From positions 1 to 8,602 of the forward strand of contig JACCYC010000084.1 of NCBI GenBank assembly GCA_013696665.1: a stretch of DNA of 8,602 nucleotides, read 5' to 3'. Shown piece after piece: positions 5,969 through 8,602 of the stretch; position 1 is the stretch's first letter, and every line of letters starts with the position of its first letter. The notes under the pieces were generated by a model that searched no databases, had not been told where the DNA came from, and was given only the letters and a program-made list of their open reading frames with translations. A program made the position numbers and the translations under genes. The DNA comes from Burkholderiaceae bacterium. Its GTDB lineage: Bacteria; Pseudomonadota; Gammaproteobacteria; Burkholderiales; Burkholderiaceae_F.

Positions 5969-6460
5969 ATGAGGCACATCATTTCGGTGCTGCTGGAAAA
6001 CGAGCCGGGTGCGCTGTCGCGCGTGGTTGGGTTGTTCTCGGCGCGCGGCTACAACATTGAGACGTTGACTGTTGCGCCTACGGAGGATGCGTCGCTGTCG
6101 CGCATGACGATCGTCACAGCCGGGTCGGATGACGTCATCGAGCAGATCACCAAGCATCTCAATCGGCTGATCGAGGTGGTCAAGGTGGTCGACTTGACCG
6201 AAGGTGATTACATCGAGCGCGAGCTGATGCTGATCAAGCTGCGTGCGGTCGGGAAGGAGCGCGATGAAATCAAGCGGATGGCGGACATTTTTCGCGGCCG
6301 CATTATCGATGTCACCGAGCGCAGCTACGTCATCGAGTTGACGGGTAACGCCGCCAAGCTCGACGCATTTATCAAGTCGGTCGACCGCGCTGCCATTCTC
6401 GAAACCGTGCGTACCGGCGGTTCAGGGGTCGGCCGCGGCGAAAGAATTCTAAGAGTCTAG
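5969..6460 (+). CDS. ilvH: Acetolactate synthase small regulatory subunit
   Basis: A 163-residue subunit, the same length as E. coli IlvH, that binds and activates the IlvI catalytic dimer and confers valine feedback inhibition. An ACT domain fills about residues 1-78 (HIISVLLENEPGALSRVVGLF, then YNIETLTVAPTED). A C-terminal domain follows (about 85-160) with MLIKLRA, DIFRGRIIDVT and KLDAFI. Gly14 and Asn29, positions where E. coli changes reduce valine sensitivity, are conserved, so feedback control is expected to be intact. The ATG at 5969 starts exactly as the family does. An in-frame GTG at 5936 would add 11 residues encoded by the GC hairpins and is rejected. The ribosome site is only moderate (AGGCGG), inside a possible hairpin. 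ilvC starts 10 bases downstream. Confidence 0.96.
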   Translation: MRHIISVLLENEPGALSRVVGLFSARGYNIETLTVAPTEDASLSRMTIVTAGSDDVIEQITKHLNRLIEVVKVVDLTEGDYIERELMLIKLRAVGKERDEIKRMADIFRGRIIDVTERSYVIELTGNAAKLDAFIKSVDRAAILETVRTGGSGVGRGERILRV

Positions 6461-6470
6461 GGGAGAAGCG

Positions 6471-7487
6471 ATGAAAGTTTATTACGACAAGGACGCCGAC
6501 CTGTCGCTCGTGAAGGGCAAGCATGTCGCGATCATTGGGTACGGATCACAAGGCCACGCACATGCGCAAAACCTGACCGATTCGGGTGTCAAGGTCAGCG
6601 TCGGTCTGCGCGGTGGAGGCGTGTCATGGAAGAAGGCAGAGTCCGCCGGGCTGCAGGTGAAAGAAGTCGGCGACGCAGTCAAGGATGCTGACATCGTGAT
6701 GGTGCTGCTACCCGATGAAAACCATGCACAGGTGTATAGCGAAGCGATCGGTCCAAACATGAAGCAGGGCGCCGCGCTCGCATTTGCGCACGGATTCAAC
6801 ATTCACTACGGGCAGATCCAACCGCGTCCTGACCTCGATGTGATCATGATTGCGCCGAAAGCCCCCGGCCATACCGTGCGCTCGACCTATCGCCAGGGAG
6901 GCGGCGTGCCGTGCCTGATTGCCTTGCACAAGGATGCTTCGGGGGTGGCGCGCGACGTTGCGTTGTCGTACGCGTGCGCGATCGGTGGCGGCAAGGCCGG
7001 CATCATCGAAACCAATTTTCGTGAAGAGACCGAAACCGATTTGTTCGGTGAGCAGGCAGTGTTGTGCGGCGGCACTGTTGAGTTGATCAAAGCAGGCTTT
7101 GAAACGCTGGTTGAGGCTGGCTACGCGCCCGAAATGGCGTACTTCGAGTGCTTGCACGAACTTAAGCTGATCGTCGACCTGATCCACGAAGGCGGGATCG
7201 CGAACATGAATTATTCGATTTCGAATAATGCCGAATACGGTGAATATTTGACCGGTCCGAAGATTGTCGGCGTCGAGGCGAAGCAGGCAATGAAAAAGGC
7301 CCTTGACGATATTCAGACCGGTGAGTATGCGAAGAGCTTCATCATCGAGAATCGCGCGGGTGCGCCCACGCTGGCCGCGCGCCGCCGTCTGATGGGTGAA
7401 CATCCGATCGAGCAGGTTGGCGAACGCTTGCGCGCGATGATGCCGTGGATCAAGGCTAACCGCTTGGTGGACCAGACCCGCAATTAA
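6471..7487 (+). CDS. ilvC: Ketol-acid reductoisomerase, class I (NADP+)
   Basis: A 338-residue cytoplasmic enzyme that isomerises and reduces 2-acetolactate (or acetohydroxybutyrate) to the 2,3-dihydroxy acid with Mg2+ and NADPH. It is the second step after IlvIH. The length is that of the short class I form. The Rossmann motif GYGSQGHAHAQNL lies at 23-35, and the cofactor-specificity loop GLRGGGVSWKKAE (45-57) has Arg47 and Ser52 in positions that favour NADPH. His107, Lys130, the metal ligands Asp190, Glu194, Glu226 and Glu230, and Ser251 are all present at the usual numbering. Translation starts at ATG 6471 behind GGGAGAAG, 10 bases after ilvH. The stop TAA is merged with the ribosome site of the next gene. 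Confidence 0.98.
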   Translation: MKVYYDKDADLSLVKGKHVAIIGYGSQGHAHAQNLTDSGVKVSVGLRGGGVSWKKAESAGLQVKEVGDAVKDADIVMVLLPDENHAQVYSEAIGPNMKQGAALAFAHGFNIHYGQIQPRPDLDVIMIAPKAPGHTVRSTYRQGGGVPCLIALHKDASGVARDVALSYACAIGGGKAGIIETNFREETETDLFGEQAVLCGGTVELIKAGFETLVEAGYAPEMAYFECLHELKLIVDLIHEGGIANMNYSISNNAEYGEYLTGPKIVGVEAKQAMKKALDDIQTGEYAKSFIIENRAGAPTLAARRRLMGEHPIEQVGERLRAMMPWIKANRLVDQTRN

Positions 7488-7496
7488 GGAGTCGAG

Positions 7497-8216
7497 ATGC
7501 AGTGTCGGATTGCATTGGCTGCGTTTGCATTCGTGGTGTCGGCTTCGGCGGTCGCGCAGCCGGTGTCCCTGTCGTTGTTGCCGGCCGGCTCGCTCGTGGT
7601 GATGGGGGGTGCGGCGGAAGTCGAGTTGTCGAATGATGAAGCGGTTGCAAACTTCTTTTTCGAAACGCAGGATGCCGAACTTACGCGTGCGCAGTCTTTG
7701 ATCAATCAACGTGTCGGCGACGGGACCGCAGCACTGAAGCGCGCGGACCCCAAGGCGCAAATTGAAACGTCCGGGTACAGCAGCTATCCGGTGTATTCGA
7801 GCGGAAGCAACCGCGCGATCACCGGATGGCGGGTGCGGCAGGGTGTCACGATGCGCACCGATAACCTCGTCGCACTGCCGAAGACGGTCGCGGCCGCGCA
7901 ACCATTTCTTGCATTGGGCGGTATCACTTTCGGGCTCTCAAAGGCAAGCCGTGACCGACTCGAAACGCAACTGATCCAGCTGGCAACGGCCAACTTGAAC
8001 TTGCGCTTTGTTGCGGCGGCGCAGGCGATGGGCGTTCCGGCGAATCGGATACGGGTCGAGGAAGTCAATTTCGGCGTGCGCGAGACCGGCCCGCCACAAC
8101 CAATGATGATGCAGCGGGCTATGAGCGCCTCAGATGCCGTCGCTACACCGACGTTCGAGGCGGGTCGCTCGATTGAAAGACTCACGGTTACCGGCAAGGC
8201 ACGCCTGCTGCCATAG
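7497..8216 (+). CDS. Exported SIMPL-domain (DUF541) protein
   Basis: A 239-residue protein with a Sec-type signal peptide (MQCRIALAAFAFVVSASAVAQP, likely cut after AVA at residue 20), hence periplasmic or outer-membrane associated. The mature part fits the SIMPL/DUF541 family (YggE, BP26-like). It opens with a beta strand and VELSNDEAVANFFFETQ (42-58). A long helix with ALKRADPKAQIETSGYSSYPVY (79-100) follows, then the GWRVRQGVTMRTDNL strand (110-124) and the helix LIQLATANLNLRFVAAAQAMGV (159-180). The end, RLTVTGKARLLP, is the closing strand. The family's role is unsettled; some members are linked to oxidative or envelope stress. It starts 9 bases after ilvC with AAGGAG as ribosome site, so it is probably part of the ilv transcript. 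It has no known place in amino-acid synthesis. Confidence 0.87.
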   Translation: MQCRIALAAFAFVVSASAVAQPVSLSLLPAGSLVVMGGAAEVELSNDEAVANFFFETQDAELTRAQSLINQRVGDGTAALKRADPKAQIETSGYSSYPVYSSGSNRAITGWRVRQGVTMRTDNLVALPKTVAAAQPFLALGGITFGLSKASRDRLETQLIQLATANLNLRFVAAAQAMGVPANRIRVEEVNFGVRETGPPQPMMMQRAMSASDAVATPTFEAGRSIERLTVTGKARLLP

Positions 8217-8260
8217 TTTGCTTCCGATACATTAGACGATCCACAGACCCGGAAAAGCCA

Positions 8261-8602
8261 GTGAACTATCCGCATCCCATTCTTGCGCGCGAGGGTTGGC
8301 CATTTATTGCGGCAGCAGTTGTCGCGGCGATCCTTGTCGTCTATTTCTTTGGCTTTGCATGGTCGATTCCACTATGGCTGATCGCGATATTCGTGATTCA
8401 ATTCTTTCGCGATCCGCCGCGAGAAGTACCTGGGCAGGCAAATGCCGTGGTGTCACCCGCGGACGGGCGCGTCGTACGCGTGGAGAAAACGCTTGACCCG
8501 TACACGAAGGCAGATTCGTTGCTGGTCAGCGTCTTTATGAATGTGTTCAATGTTCACAGCAATCGATCCCCGGTGGACGGCACGATTGAGCATGTGGAGT
8601 AC
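8261..8602 (+). CDS. psd: Phosphatidylserine decarboxylase, 3'-truncated by window edge
   Basis: The first 114 codons of the inner-membrane, pyruvoyl-dependent enzyme that converts phosphatidylserine to phosphatidylethanolamine. Translation from GTG 8261 gives MNYPHPILAREGWPFIAAAV, a typical Burkholderiales Psd opening. A hydrophobic anchor follows at about 14-48, then QFFRDPPREVPG, the Asp-containing SPADGRVV, and VFMNVFNVHSNRSPVDG with the conserved His. This is the short Psd type of about 210-220 residues; the autocatalytic cleavage motif near its end lies outside the window. The GTG start is supported by family alignment; the ribosome site is weak (GGAAAAG, 4 bases upstream). It lies 44 bases after the SIMPL gene with no terminator between. 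In related genomes pssA and leuA usually follow. Confidence 0.95.
   Translation, partial: MNYPHPILAREGWPFIAAAVVAAILVVYFFGFAWSIPLWLIAIFVIQFFRDPPREVPGQANAVVSPADGRVVRVEKTLDPYTKADSLLVSVFMNVFNVHSNRSPVDGTIEHVEY

Noticed and set aside
6708..7901. A 397-codon open frame on the - strand across ilvC and the SIMPL gene
   Set aside because: It is antisense to the unmistakable ilvC and the SIMPL gene, its protein is Arg/His-rich with no known motif, and long antisense frames are expected in GC-rich DNA.

Overview
The window reads as a chromosomal segment of a betaproteobacterium, most likely of the order Burkholderiales. The GC content is high. The order acetolactate synthase large subunit, small subunit, ketol-acid reductoisomerase, then phosphatidylserine decarboxylase is typical of that group. 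So is the divergent block upstream of it: a group-4-like sigma factor followed by DUF3619, DUF3106 and RDD-family genes. The genus cannot be resolved from the sequence alone.

Left part (1-1922, + strand): the end of an Opp/Dpp-type peptide ABC transporter ATPase enters from the left edge. Eight bases later comes a protein of the FFLEELY-motif family, whose function is unknown. A small four-helix membrane protein with a strong ribosome binding site follows.

Middle part (1898-3951, - strand): a tight four-gene operon running leftwards encodes an ECF-like sigma factor, a single-pass membrane protein (DUF3619), a secreted DUF3106 protein and an RDD membrane protein. The sigma factor stop and the DUF3619 start overlap as ATGA. 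The last gene overlaps the four-helix membrane gene tail to tail by 25 bases. The layout (sigma factor, one-helix membrane protein, periplasmic helical protein) resembles sigma/anti-sigma/sensor modules such as CnrYXH. No function is established, and this is the most interesting hypothesis in the window.

Control region (3952-4182): about 230 bases separate the leftward sigma operon from the rightward ilv operon. It holds an AT-rich island with three GCTTATC(G/C) repeats, a CTTAT-N5-ATAAG dyad overlapping a -10-like GATAAT, and a TTGCAC direct repeat nearer the sigma gene.

Right part (4183-8602, + strand): ilvI, ilvH and ilvC encode the first two shared steps of valine, leucine and isoleucine synthesis. 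All three look intact, with catalytic and feedback-site residues in place. A 73-base ilvI-ilvH gap carries GC-rich hairpins. Downstream of ilvC, and probably co-transcribed, are an exported SIMPL-domain (DUF541) protein and the first 114 codons of phosphatidylserine decarboxylase, cut by the window edge. There are no tRNA or rRNA genes, CRISPR arrays or insertion sequences, and no gene-free stretch longer than 300 bases.
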